Below are positions 21,717 through 30,095 of a DNA stretch of 41,460 nucleotides, piece after piece. The DNA is taken from the NCBI GenBank assembly GCA_029259535.1, contig JAPHEF010000013.1:1-41460 (forward strand). Direction: 5' to 3'. Within the stretch, counting starts at the first letter, position 1. Each line of letters opens with the position of its first letter. The notes under the pieces were generated by a model. It ran no database searches. It saw nothing but the letters and a program-made list of their open reading frames with translations, and had not been told where the DNA came from. The DNA comes from Alkanophaga liquidiphilum (GTDB taxonomy: Archaea > Halobacteriota > Syntropharchaeia > Alkanophagales > B39-G2). The position numbers and the translations under genes were made by a program.

Positions 21717-24086
21717 TTAAGCCATGTCCCGGAAAAGCTTACAACCAGCAATCACGTTCTGCCCATAGGAGATACCGCCGTCGCCATTCGGAATTTCGTT
21801 GTGCGTCAGCAGTCGCACCTTAGCGTCGCCGTCAGCGCCACCGCAGTCACGCTGCCGCACTAAGCTTTCAGCGATTTTCGTGATGGGCTCGTTGTAAGAG
21901 ACGCCACCCGTCAGCCCTATATTTAAACCATCCCTCTCGGCAAACTCCAAAGCAATGACGACAAGCTCCTCCAGCAAGGCGTAGACGAAGGAGTAAGCAA
22001 GAGCCGCCTTTTCAGCATCGCTCAGGCTGGCGGCGATGTGCGGCGGCGCCACCTCGAAGAGTTGCTCGAAAAGCTCTAGCGTCAGAACCTCACGAGCGCC
22101 GCCGTCCTTAAGCTTCGATGACGTTTTAAATTCGTGTTTCGGCGTCCCGTTGTTCTTGAGGGCACGCCGCAGCCCCGCATCTAAATACTTCTCAAGCTTC
22201 ATCGCAGGCTCGCCTTCATAAGTCATGCGACGACAAACACCGAAGTAGCATGAAAGGGCGTCAAGCACCCTGCCGAAGCTGCTCGTCAGCGGCGCCGTCC
22301 TCATAAGCTTCTTTAAAATCTCTTGCTCCCGCTCGCTAAGGTCGAGAGCATTGCCTGCCTCCTCGCCAAGCTTCAGCCTTTCGGCAATTGCAAACACGAG
22401 CCTTCGGGGGTCTTTTATTGCGGCGTCGCCACCCGGCAGCGGTAGCTCCTGAAGGTGCGCCACCCGCCCGAAATCGCAGAAAGACGCAACGAGAAGCTCG
22501 CCGCCCCAGGCATTGCCGTCGCTGCCATAGCCCGTGCCGTCGAGCGTGAGCGCCACGATTCTTGCGTTACCGCCGTCGTTGCCGTTAGTGTTGAGCATGC
22601 CATTATCAAGCATTAGTGAAGCAGCGTGCGCCCAGTGATGCTGGATTTCAACGAGTTCCGCATTAAATTCTTCGGCAAGCTCCTGCCCCACTCTTCTCGT
22701 TGCGTATCTTGGATGTAAGTCTATGGCAACCGCCGAAATTCTTTCTATGCGTAGCATCTGGCGGAAGCGCTCCACGCCGCTCCGCAGGAATCCGATGACG
22801 CCGTAGTGTCTTGAGTTCCCGACGAACTGCGACGAGAAGAGCTTGCCGCTGGTGGAGATGCAGAACGTCACGTCACGCTCCGCTCCGAGACTCAACACCG
22901 CCCCTTTGTAAGGAATGTCGAGGCTGAGTGGCACGAAGCCCCGGGAACGCCTCAAAAAAAATTTACGAGCGTCGTAGCATCGCACAACAGAATCATCAGT
23001 CCTGCTCACGATGCGGCGGTCATGCAGCAGATAAAAGTCGGCAGGCAGCGTGAAGGCGTCGGCGTTCTCTATGACCATCGGCTCACCGGGAAGGTTTGCT
23101 GACGTCATTATGATGCCATCCGCATCCAAATAACGGAACAGAACGTGCTGGAACGCTGAATATGGCACATAAACTCCAATATTCCCCAAACCCGGTGACA
23201 CAAGCTCGAAAACTTCCTTGACCTCCGGCGATACATCCTCAAGTTTTCTTAACAACACGATGGGGCGTTGTGGCGACCTCAACAAAACCTCCTCAAACTC
23301 GGAAATCTCTGCATACGTGCGTGCAGTTCGCAAGTCTCGGAACATTACAGCAAACGGCTTCGCCTTCCTCCTGTAATCCTGACGCAACCGCTTTATCAGC
23401 GGCGGCGAAAGCTTGCAAACGACGTGCATCCCACCCCAGCCCTTCACGACGCCCACGTTGCCCTCGTCAATGAGCCTCGCAAACTCTTTTATCGGCTCTT
23501 TCTCCTCCACAACCATTTTAGAGCGGTCATAAAGCTTGAACCTCGGACCACATTTCCAACAAGAAATCGTCTGCGCATGAAACCTGCGGTTTGTTGGATC
23601 CGAATATTCACGGAAGCAATCTTCGCACATTTTGAACGGACGCATCGCCGTCCGCTCTCTATCGTAGGGCAAATCTTCAATGAGCGAGAAGCGGGCGCCG
23701 CACGCAGTGCAATTGATAAAAGGATAAAGGTAGCGGCGGTTCGAACGGTCAAAAAGCTCTTTTATGCAGTCGTCGCAGACCGCTGTATCCACAGGGATGA
23801 GCGACGTCCGCACGCCGTCCTCGCTGTGCAAAATTTTGAAGTCACCAGAGTCAAACTCGACTGCGGGAGCCTCCTCGACGACGACCTCCTCAATGCGGGC
23901 GAGTTTCGGGAGTTCCCTCTTCAGACGCTTCAAAAAAACTTCAGGGTCGCCGTCTATGCAGATTTCAACGTTCGAGCCCTTGTTAAGAACGTAGCCTCGA
24001 AGATTGAGCGCGCTCGCCACTCTGTAAACGGTGGGGCGGAAGCCCACGCCCTGCACGACGCCCCTGACGAATATTTTTGAAGGCAT
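21717..24086 (-). CDS. hypF: Carbamoyltransferase HypF ([NiFe]-hydrogenase maturation)
   Basis: HypF makes the cyanide ligands of the [NiFe] site from carbamoyl phosphate together with HypE. The 789 residues show all family domains in order. An acylphosphatase domain comes first (VRGVVQGVGFRPTVYRVA, Arg17). Two zinc fingers follow (CDDC/CTACG at 104-129, CEDC/CWKCG at 154-179). A YrdC-like domain with KRLRQDYRRKAKPFAVM and a Kae1-like carbamoyltransferase domain with EIQHHWAHAASLM and LTGGVSYN complete it. The frame continues upstream to 24638, but that part is the antisense of hisB; the ATG at 24086 starts the acylphosphatase domain. No hydrogenase or other hyp gene lies in the window. Confidence 0.96.
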   Translation of the reverse strand: MPSKIFVRGVVQGVGFRPTVYRVASALNLRGYVLNKGSNVEICIDGDPEVFLKRLKRELPKLARIEEVVVEEAPAVEFDSGDFKILHSEDGVRTSLIPVDTAVCDDCIKELFDRSNRRYLYPFINCTACGARFSLIEDLPYDRERTAMRPFKMCEDCFREYSDPTNRRFHAQTISCWKCGPRFKLYDRSKMVVEEKEPIKEFARLIDEGNVGVVKGWGGMHVVCKLSPPLIKRLRQDYRRKAKPFAVMFRDLRTARTYAEISEFEEVLLRSPQRPIVLLRKLEDVSPEVKEVFELVSPGLGNIGVYVPYSAFQHVLFRYLDADGIIMTSANLPGEPMVIENADAFTLPADFYLLHDRRIVSRTDDSVVRCYDARKFFLRRSRGFVPLSLDIPYKGAVLSLGAERDVTFCISTSGKLFSSQFVGNSRHYGVIGFLRSGVERFRQMLRIERISAVAIDLHPRYATRRVGQELAEEFNAELVEIQHHWAHAASLMLDNGMLNTNGNDGGNARIVALTLDGTGYGSDGNAWGGELLVASFCDFGRVAHLQELPLPGGDAAIKDPRRLVFAIAERLKLGEEAGNALDLSEREQEILKKLMRTAPLTSSFGRVLDALSCYFGVCRRMTYEGEPAMKLEKYLDAGLRRALKNNGTPKHEFKTSSKLKDGGAREVLTLELFEQLFEVAPPHIAASLSDAEKAALAYSFVYALLEELVVIALEFAERDGLNIGLTGGVSYNEPITKIAESLVRQRDCGGADGDAKVRLLTHNEIPNGDGGISYGQNVIAGCKLFRDMA

Positions 24087-24135
24087 TCTCTCATTTTTTA
24101 AAAGCTTGAGCGAACAAATAACTTGCGGGATTAGG

Positions 24136-24690
24136 ATGGGAATGGAGGCAAAAATTAAAAGGAAGACGAGCGAGACCGACGTGGAGGTTTCGTTAAGGTT
24201 AAGGGGCACGGGGGAAGCGTCAGTGCGCACAAGTGTGCGCTTCTTTGACCACATGCTCGAAACGCTCGCAAAGCATGGGCGTTTCGACTTGGAAGCTAAG
24301 GCGGAGGGGGACTTCGAGCACCATGTCGTTGAGGATGTGGGCATAGTCTTAGGAGAGGCGTTCAACAAGGCGCTCGGCGGCAAGGAGCGGCGAGAGAACA
24401 TGCGGAGGTTCGGGTTCGCCGCCGTCCCCATGGACGATGCGCTTGCGTTCTGCGCCGTGGACATCGTCGGGCGGAGCTTCCTCGCGTTCGCTGCATCCTT
24501 CAAAAGCGAGAAGATAGAGGACTTGAGCGTCGAAAACGTTGAACACTTCCTCCGCTCCTTCGTCACGCACGCTCGGATAACGGTGCACATCAGGGCAGAG
24601 GGCAAAAACGACCACCACACCGTCGAAGCCGTCTTCAAAGCCTTGGCGCTTGCGTTGCGTGAGGCGGTTTCTGCACATCCGTCTCCGTAA
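24136..24690 (+). CDS. hisB: Imidazoleglycerol-phosphate dehydratase
   Basis: HisB removes water from imidazole glycerol phosphate in histidine synthesis. The two repeated metal motifs are visible: EHHVVEDVGI and NDHHTVEAVFKA. FFDHMLETLAKHGRFDL and GFAAVPMDDALAFCAVDI are also present. The protein has about 184 residues. The ATG at 24136 or the one at 24142 is the start; GGATGGG before the second slightly favours it. It diverges from hypF across a 49-base AT-rich gap that must hold both promoters. No other his gene is close, which is common in archaea where these genes are scattered. Confidence 0.96.
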   Translation: MGMEAKIKRKTSETDVEVSLRLRGTGEASVRTSVRFFDHMLETLAKHGRFDLEAKAEGDFEHHVVEDVGIVLGEAFNKALGGKERRENMRRFGFAAVPMDDALAFCAVDIVGRSFLAFAASFKSEKIEDLSVENVEHFLRSFVTHARITVHIRAEGKNDHHTVEAVFKALALALREAVSAHPSP

Positions 24691-24745
24691 ATTATTTAAT
24701 GCCAAGTCGTAAAAGCACCTTTAACACGCCTTAGGAGAGACTCTG

Positions 24746-25918
24746 ATGAGAGACTTCGTGGCGCAAAGAGTGCGTTCCGTCAAGAGTTCAGGCATCCGTC
24801 GCTTCTTCGACTTAGCGCAGAGCATCGAAGGCATCATCTCGCTTGGCGTTGGCGAGCCCGACTTTGTAACGCCTTGGAGCATCAGAGAAGCCTGCATTTT
24901 CGCTCTTGAGAAGGGAGTAACCTCATACACCTCAAACTGGGGGCTGTTGGAGCTCAGAGAGGAAATCGCATGGCACCTTGAGGATAACTATGGCGTCAGC
25001 TACGACCCCGAAGGCGAGATTTTAGTGACGACGGGCGTGAGCGAGGGGCTTGACCTTGCTGCCCGAGCCGTCGTGAACCCCGGTGACGAAGTGCTGATTC
25101 ACGAGCCTTCCTACGTCTCTTACGCGCCGTGCGTGGTCTTCGCCGGCGGGACGCCCGTGACCGTCGAGACGCGCGAGGCTGACGAGTTCAGGCTGACTGC
25201 CGAGAGCTTAGAGGCGAAAATAACTGAGAGGACGAAAGCTTTGATTCTGAATTATCCGAACAATCCAACAGGCGCCATAATGAAGAAAAAAGACTTGGAA
25301 GAGATTGCGGACGTTGTAAATGAGCATGATATCCTCGTCATTTCTGACGAGATTTACGGGCTTCTGACTTACGAAGGAAAGCACACGTGCTTCTCTTCGC
25401 TTGAAGGCATGAAGGAGCGCACGATCCTGCTGAACGGTTTCTCGAAGGCGTATGCGATGACTGGCTGGCGGCTGGGCTTTGCCGCCGGAAACGCTGGCAT
25501 CATAGAGGCGATGATGAAGATTCATCAATACACGATGCTCTGCGCGCCCGTGACTGCGCAGGTCGCCGCCATTGAAGCTCTAAGCGCCGGTGAGAAATAC
25601 GTGCGTGAGATGGTAGAAGAATACGACAGAAGACGGCGTCTCATACTAAAAGGGCTTAGAGACGTTGGTTTAGACTGCTTTGAGCCGAAAGGGGCATTTT
25701 ATATTTTCCCGTCCATAGAAGGCACGGGACTTTCTTCTGAAGAATTCGTGGAGCGCCTGCTTTTGAAGGAGGGTGTCGTCGTGGTTCCTGGAAATGTCTT
25801 CGGCGAGTGCGGCGAGGGCTATATAAGATGTTCTTACGCAACGTCGCAACAGAACATCAATGAGGCGCTTGCGAGAATAGAGAGGTTTTTAAAAAACTTG
25901 GAAAGGAGCAAGGGGTGA
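24746..25918 (+). CDS. PLP-dependent aminotransferase, class I/II (COG0436)
   Basis: This 390-residue fold-type I aminotransferase has the substrate loop ISLGVGEPDF. The cofactor aspartate region is NYPNNPTGAIM and VISDEIYGLL, and the Schiff-base lysine is in LLNGFSKAYAMTGWR (Lys234). The C-terminal Arg region is EGYIRCSYATSQQNI. Family members act on aspartate, alanine or aromatic amino acids; the specificity cannot be read here. It is the first gene of a long run: the 2-oxoacid oxidoreductase starts six bases after its stop, so the natural inference is that it supplies a 2-oxoacid to that enzyme. TTAGGAGAG precedes the ATG. Confidence 0.93.
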   Translation: MRDFVAQRVRSVKSSGIRRFFDLAQSIEGIISLGVGEPDFVTPWSIREACIFALEKGVTSYTSNWGLLELREEIAWHLEDNYGVSYDPEGEILVTTGVSEGLDLAARAVVNPGDEVLIHEPSYVSYAPCVVFAGGTPVTVETREADEFRLTAESLEAKITERTKALILNYPNNPTGAIMKKKDLEEIADVVNEHDILVISDEIYGLLTYEGKHTCFSSLEGMKERTILLNGFSKAYAMTGWRLGFAAGNAGIIEAMMKIHQYTMLCAPVTAQVAAIEALSAGEKYVREMVEEYDRRRRLILKGLRDVGLDCFEPKGAFYIFPSIEGTGLSSEEFVERLLLKEGVVVVPGNVFGECGEGYIRCSYATSQQNINEALARIERFLKNLERSKG

Positions 25919-25924
25919 TGCAAA

Positions 25925-26476
25925 GTGGGGATTATCGAGGTGAGAATACACGGAAGGGGCGGGCAGGGCGGCGTGACGCTCGCAGAACTCGTAGCGCATG
26001 CCGCAATAAGCGAGGGTAAGTATGCGCAGTCCATGCCAAGCTTCGGACCTGAGCGGCGAGGCGCCCCTGTTCTCGCCTTTTTGCGGATAAGCGACAGCCC
26101 AATACGAGTGCGGACTGAAATAAAGGAGCCGGACGTGGTTGTCGTGCTTGACCCGACGCTCCTCGACATAGTGAACCCGACGAGGGACCTAAAAGAGGGG
26201 GGATTGGCGGTAGTGAACACGAAAAGGTCGGGAGAGGAGATAAAAGAGAAATATGAGGTTGAGCGGGTAGCGTTCGTGGACGCCTCAAGCATAGCAAAGG
26301 AAATTTTGGGCAGGAATATTGTGAATACAACGATGATAGGGGCGTTGTTGAAGGCGAGGGGCATAGTGAAGCTGGAATCGCTTGAGGAGCCGTTACAGGA
26401 GCGTTTCGGCGACGGGCTTGCTGAAAAAAACATGCGAGCGATGAGAGAGGCTTATGAGAGGACGAACGTCTTTTGA
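25925..26476 (+). CDS. porC: 2-oxoacid:ferredoxin oxidoreductase, gamma subunit
   Basis: This 183-residue gamma subunit has the family opening VRIHGRGGQGGVTLAELVAHAA and SFGPERRGAPVLAFLRIS, which contribute to the CoA-binding domain, and ends with FGDGLAEKNMRAMREAYE. The start is GTG at 25925. The order gamma, delta, alpha, beta is that of archaeal pyruvate (Por) and branched-chain (Vor) enzymes. The beta subunit sequence favours pyruvate, so the por names are used here with that reservation. Confidence 0.92.
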   Translation: MGIIEVRIHGRGGQGGVTLAELVAHAAISEGKYAQSMPSFGPERRGAPVLAFLRISDSPIRVRTEIKEPDVVVVLDPTLLDIVNPTRDLKEGGLAVVNTKRSGEEIKEKYEVERVAFVDASSIAKEILGRNIVNTTMIGALLKARGIVKLESLEEPLQERFGDGLAEKNMRAMREAYERTNVF

Positions 26477-26520
26477 TTTCCATCTTGGTTTTTCGGCTGC
26501 TTAATCTGGGAGGTGCCGTA

Positions 26521-26802
26521 TTGAAGGGGGAATTGAGCTGGAAGGAGCTTGAGGTCGGAGCGATAGTCACGGAGCCGGGGAGCGCCGCCGAATACAGGAC
26601 TGGAGACTGGCGCAGCGAGCGTCCAGTGCGGAAGCAGGAGCTTTGTATAATGTGCGGGAACTGCTATATTTATTGCCCTGAGGGCTGTGTCGTGTTCAAA
26701 GACGGGCGTTACGAGACCGAGCTCTACTACTGCAAGGGCTGCGGCATCTGCGCGCACGAGTGTCCGAGGGGCGCCATCGAGATGGTTGAGGAGGGGGAGT
26801 GA
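26521..26802 (+). CDS. porD: 2-oxoacid:ferredoxin oxidoreductase, delta subunit (2x[4Fe-4S])
   Basis: This 93-residue ferredoxin-like subunit passes electrons out of the complex. Two cluster motifs are clear, CIMCGNCYIYCPEGC and CKGCGICAHECPRG. I place the start at TTG 26521 because GGGAGGTG lies just before it. The frame is open to 26473, overlapping the gamma stop, but that part is not conserved-looking. The stop overlaps the alpha GTG start. Confidence 0.92.
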   Translation: MKGELSWKELEVGAIVTEPGSAAEYRTGDWRSERPVRKQELCIMCGNCYIYCPEGCVVFKDGRYETELYYCKGCGICAHECPRGAIEMVEEGE

Positions 26803-27995
26803 ACGAGTTGAAGGGCATGTCAAGAAAAGTGGCGCTGGAGGGCTCGCATGCAGTGTCAGAGGCTGTGCGCATGGCTGACGTTGACGTGGTCGCCGCATAC
26901 CCAATCACGCCGCAGACGCACATTGTGGAGCGCATTGCGGAAATGGTGGCGAATGGTGAGCTCGATGCGGAGTTCATTTGTGTGGAAAGCGAGCACTCGG
27001 CGATGAGCGCCGTCGTCGGCGCGGCGGCGTGCGGCGCACGCGTTTTCACATGCACCGCCGGGCAGGGGCTTGAGCTGATGCACGAAGTTTTGTTCGTGCC
27101 GTCGGCGATGCGGCTTCCAGTGGTCGCTGCAATCGCAAACAGGGCACTCTCGGCACCTTTAAACGTCTGGGGTGACCACTCTGACGCCATGGCGGTTCGG
27201 GATTGCGGCTGGATTCAGATGTTTGCAGAAAACGCCCAACAGGCTTTTGACCTGATGCTTTGTGCATATCGTGTTGCGGAACGTCCTGACGTGCTGTTAC
27301 CAGCCATGGTGCACCTTGACGGCTTCCACGTCTCGCACGTCGTCGAGCCTGTGCTTCTGCCTGAGGAGGGAGCGGTTCGGGAATTCTTGCCGCCTTCGGA
27401 ATATCCGTTCCCGCTCGACCCCGACCGCCCGGTGAGCATGGGCTGCTACGGTCCGCCTTACATATACACCGAGGTGAAGAAGGCGCAAGAAGTCGCTATC
27501 GAAAACGCCTACGAGAAGATTTTAGAGACTTTTAAGGAGTTTAAAGAAGTTTTTGGGAGAGAATACCGTCCTGTTGAGACTTACAGGGCGGAGGGTGCGG
27601 ACATTTTGCTGCTGATGATGGGGAGTTACTCGGAGACGGCGGCGCTCGCTGTGGATGCATTGCGGGAGCATGGTGAGAGCGTCGGGCTTGTGAAGTTGCG
27701 GCTCTGGCGCCCTTTTCCGTTTGAGGAGGTTTGTAGGGCTCTGCGGGGCGTGGAGGTAGTTTGCGTCTTTGAGCGTGCGCTCTCCTTCGGGATGGGCGGT
27801 CCGCTGTGTTCGGAGGTGCGTGCTGCCCTCTACCATTTGCCCGAGGGAAAGCGTCCGAAGGTCGTAAGTTTTGTCGGCGGTCTCGGCGGCAGGGACGTTA
27901 GGGCTGAGGAGTTTGAAAACGTGCTGCGACGGACAAAAGAGCGTGTTTCGAGCGGCGAGCTTGAGGGCTTTGAGTTTGTGGGGCTACGGGAGTGA
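26799..27995 (+). CDS. porA: 2-oxoacid:ferredoxin oxidoreductase, alpha subunit
   Basis: This 398-residue subunit carries the pyrimidine-binding TPP domain and the TK_C-like domain. Visible are RKVALEGSHAVSEAVRMADVDVVAAYPITPQTHIVE, with the conserved YPITPQT, and ESEHSAMSAVVGAAACGARVFTCTAGQGL. LPVVAAIANRALSAPLNVWGDHSD and, in the C-terminal domain, LRLWRPFPFEEV follow. A GTG at 26799 overlaps the delta stop (GTGA); a TTG at 26808 and an ATG at 26817 are alternatives, all behind GGAGGGGGAG. Confidence 0.94.
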   Translation: MNELKGMSRKVALEGSHAVSEAVRMADVDVVAAYPITPQTHIVERIAEMVANGELDAEFICVESEHSAMSAVVGAAACGARVFTCTAGQGLELMHEVLFVPSAMRLPVVAAIANRALSAPLNVWGDHSDAMAVRDCGWIQMFAENAQQAFDLMLCAYRVAERPDVLLPAMVHLDGFHVSHVVEPVLLPEEGAVREFLPPSEYPFPLDPDRPVSMGCYGPPYIYTEVKKAQEVAIENAYEKILETFKEFKEVFGREYRPVETYRAEGADILLLMMGSYSETAALAVDALREHGESVGLVKLRLWRPFPFEEVCRALRGVEVVCVFERALSFGMGGPLCSEVRAALYHLPEGKRPKVVSFVGGLGGRDVRAEEFENVLRRTKERVSSGELEGFEFVGLRE

Positions 27996-28004
27996 GGCGA
28001 TGAG

Positions 28005-28961
28005 TTGGAGGTGAAAGAGGTGGCTGTGAGGTTTGAAAACGAGATTCCGGCGGAAGAGTATTTTGCGCCCGGGCATCGTGCGTGCATGGGCTGTGGCGAG
28101 GCGCTTGCGGTGCGACTCGTCTGCAAGGCGCTCGGTAAAGACGTAATCATAGTTACAGCGACCGGCTGCGTGGAAATAATTTCGTCGGCATTGCCTTGGA
28201 CGTCGTGGCGTGTTCCTTGGATCCACACCCTCTTCGAAAACGTGGGCGCCGTCGCTTCAGGGATAGAATCAGCTTACAAAGCGCTGCTGCGGAAGGGCAG
28301 GAAAAAGTTGGAACCGGGGCGTAGGATAAAAGTTGTGGGCTTTGCGGGCGACGGCGGCACCGCTGACATCGGACTTCAAGCGCTCTCAGGGGCGATGGAG
28401 CGGGGGCACGACTTCCTCTACGTCTGCTTCGACAACGAGGCTTATATGAATACAGGCATTCAGCGTTCGGGTTCGACACCTTACGGGGCGTGGACGACGA
28501 CGGCGCCGCACGGTGCGAAGAGCATCGGGCAGCGAACTTGGAAAAAGAACATGCCGGAAATCGCCGTGGCGCACGGAATTCCGTATGTAGCGACTGCGTG
28601 TCCTTCGTATCCTTACGACTTGATGCGGAAGGTGCGGAAGGCGGTCGAGACGCAAGGGCCGTCGTATTTGCACGTTTTAAGTCCGTGCTGCACTGGCTGG
28701 CGGTTCGAGCCGAAGCTGACGATAAAGCTGGGGCGGCTCGCCGTCGAAACAGGTGTATTCCCGCTTTATGAAGTGGAGAACGGTGTTTACAAGTTGAGCA
28801 TTGACATGGACGTGGAGTCGTTGAAGCCGGTGCGTGAATATTTGATGCTGCAAGGGCGTTTCAGGCATCTACCTGAGAGTGAAATCGAAAAGATTCAAGA
28901 GCGTGTGGTTTCAGAATATAAGAAGCTAAGGAAAAAGGTTAGAATGTCGCAGGAAGACTGA
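28005..28961 (+). CDS. porB: 2-oxoacid:ferredoxin oxidoreductase, beta subunit (pyruvate-type)
   Basis: This 318-residue subunit binds TPP diphosphate and a [4Fe-4S] cluster. APGHRACMGCGEAL gives the first cluster cysteines. GFAGDGGTADIGLQALSGAMER followed by FDNEAYMNTGIQ is the TPP motif, and SGSTPYGAWTTTAP is typical of pyruvate enzymes. CCTGW near 230 supplies another cysteine. I list the TTG at 28005, but a GTG at 28020 with GGAGGTG before it may be the true start. With the other three subunits it converts a 2-oxoacid, probably pyruvate, and CoA to acyl-CoA, CO2 and reduced ferredoxin, or runs in reverse. Confidence 0.95.
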   Translation: MEVKEVAVRFENEIPAEEYFAPGHRACMGCGEALAVRLVCKALGKDVIIVTATGCVEIISSALPWTSWRVPWIHTLFENVGAVASGIESAYKALLRKGRKKLEPGRRIKVVGFAGDGGTADIGLQALSGAMERGHDFLYVCFDNEAYMNTGIQRSGSTPYGAWTTTAPHGAKSIGQRTWKKNMPEIAVAHGIPYVATACPSYPYDLMRKVRKAVETQGPSYLHVLSPCCTGWRFEPKLTIKLGRLAVETGVFPLYEVENGVYKLSIDMDVESLKPVREYLMLQGRFRHLPESEIEKIQERVVSEYKKLRKKVRMSQED

Positions 28962-28974
28962 GAGGTGGAGAGAA

Positions 28975-30057
28975 ATGAGCACTGAGGGAGTTAAGCCAGA
29001 AATAAGATATGTAAGGTTGCCGAGGTTTCTGGAGTGCGGCTTTGCTGACCTAAAGGAGGCAGTTGTCGAGGTGGGGAGATGCAGCCTTTGCGGGACGTGT
29101 GCAGCGTTTTGCGGCTGGATAAGCATAAAAAGCGGCGAGACGGCGACGCCGAGCTTCGAGGCGGACTATGACGTGCTCTGCGGGCTTTGCTACACGCTTT
29201 GTCCACGAGTTTCGCTGGACGTTGAGGAAATTGAGCGAAAGGTATTCGGGCGGGCGAGAGGGGAGGAGGAGACGCTCGGCGTTTTCAGGAAGGCGTATGC
29301 AGTGCGGGCGACTGATGCGAAAATTTTGAAAAATGCACAAGACGGCGGCGCCGTGACAGCACTTCTCGCTTTTGCGCTGAGCGAGGGGGTGCTGGACTGC
29401 GCAGTGGTCACGAGCGCTAACGAGGCTTGGGAGAACGAAGTCAAAGTCGTCAACAACGCCGAAGAACTTATAAAGAGCGCCGGGACGAAATATGTAGCGT
29501 CGCCGAGCGTTCTCGGCGTTAGGGACGCTTTAGACGCTGGTTACGAGAAAATAGGATTTGTGGGGACGCCGTGCCAGATACAAGCGTTGAGGAAAGTGCA
29601 GACGCTGGACGAGCCTTATAGAATAGGACAGGAGAAAATAAAGCTACTTTTGGGACTTTTTTGCATGGAGGGCTTCAAGCCGTCGTTGATGGATTTTGTT
29701 GCGAAGCTTGTTGGCGACGTCAAGAAAGTTAAGAAACTTGAGGTGCGGAAAGGGCTCTTTTGGATTCACACGGCGGACGGCGGCGAGAGGGTTTTCGTGA
29801 TGAAGCTCAGCGAGTTGGAGGGGCGTGCGATGCCAGGGTGCGCTGTCTGCACGGACTTCACAGCGGAGCTTGCGGATGTATCAGTAGGCTCAGTGGGGAC
29901 ACCGGAGGGCTTTTCGACGGTGCTTGTGCGCTCCAAGCTGGGCGAGCGGCTCGTAACTGCGGCGACGGAAGCTGGATATATTGAGGCGAAGGAGCTTGAA
30001 GAGTTAAAGCCTGTGGTGCGGCTTGCAGAGAGGAAACGGTTGCGCGGTCAGCGCTAA
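28975..30057 (+). CDS. FrhB/FdhB-family iron-sulfur flavoprotein (F420-linked)
   Basis: This 360-residue protein belongs to the FrhB family, whose members bind FAD and iron-sulfur clusters and exchange electrons with coenzyme F420. Two cluster motifs lie in the N-terminal part (CSLCGTCAAFCGW and CGLCYTLCPR). NAQDGGAVTALLAFALSEGVLDCAVV begins the FrhB_N region, and FVGTPCQIQALRKV and GLFCMEGF are typical of FrhB_C. GAGGTGGAGAG precedes the ATG. It starts 13 bases after porB, so it probably links the oxidoreductase to F420, taking or giving electrons in place of free ferredoxin. The partner is inferred, not shown. Confidence 0.88.
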   Translation: MSTEGVKPEIRYVRLPRFLECGFADLKEAVVEVGRCSLCGTCAAFCGWISIKSGETATPSFEADYDVLCGLCYTLCPRVSLDVEEIERKVFGRARGEEETLGVFRKAYAVRATDAKILKNAQDGGAVTALLAFALSEGVLDCAVVTSANEAWENEVKVVNNAEELIKSAGTKYVASPSVLGVRDALDAGYEKIGFVGTPCQIQALRKVQTLDEPYRIGQEKIKLLLGLFCMEGFKPSLMDFVAKLVGDVKKVKKLEVRKGLFWIHTADGGERVFVMKLSELEGRAMPGCAVCTDFTAELADVSVGSVGTPEGFSTVLVRSKLGERLVTAATEAGYIEAKELEELKPVVRLAERKRLRGQR

Positions 30058-30095
30058 CGGCTGACGACGGACAGGCAGGATGCATAAGGCGAAGA

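Noticed and set aside
24087..24638. N-terminal extension of hypF by 184 residues
   Set aside because: It is the antisense of hisB, has shadow-like Ser/Ala/Thr-rich composition, and the acylphosphatase domain begins right at the ATG at 24086.
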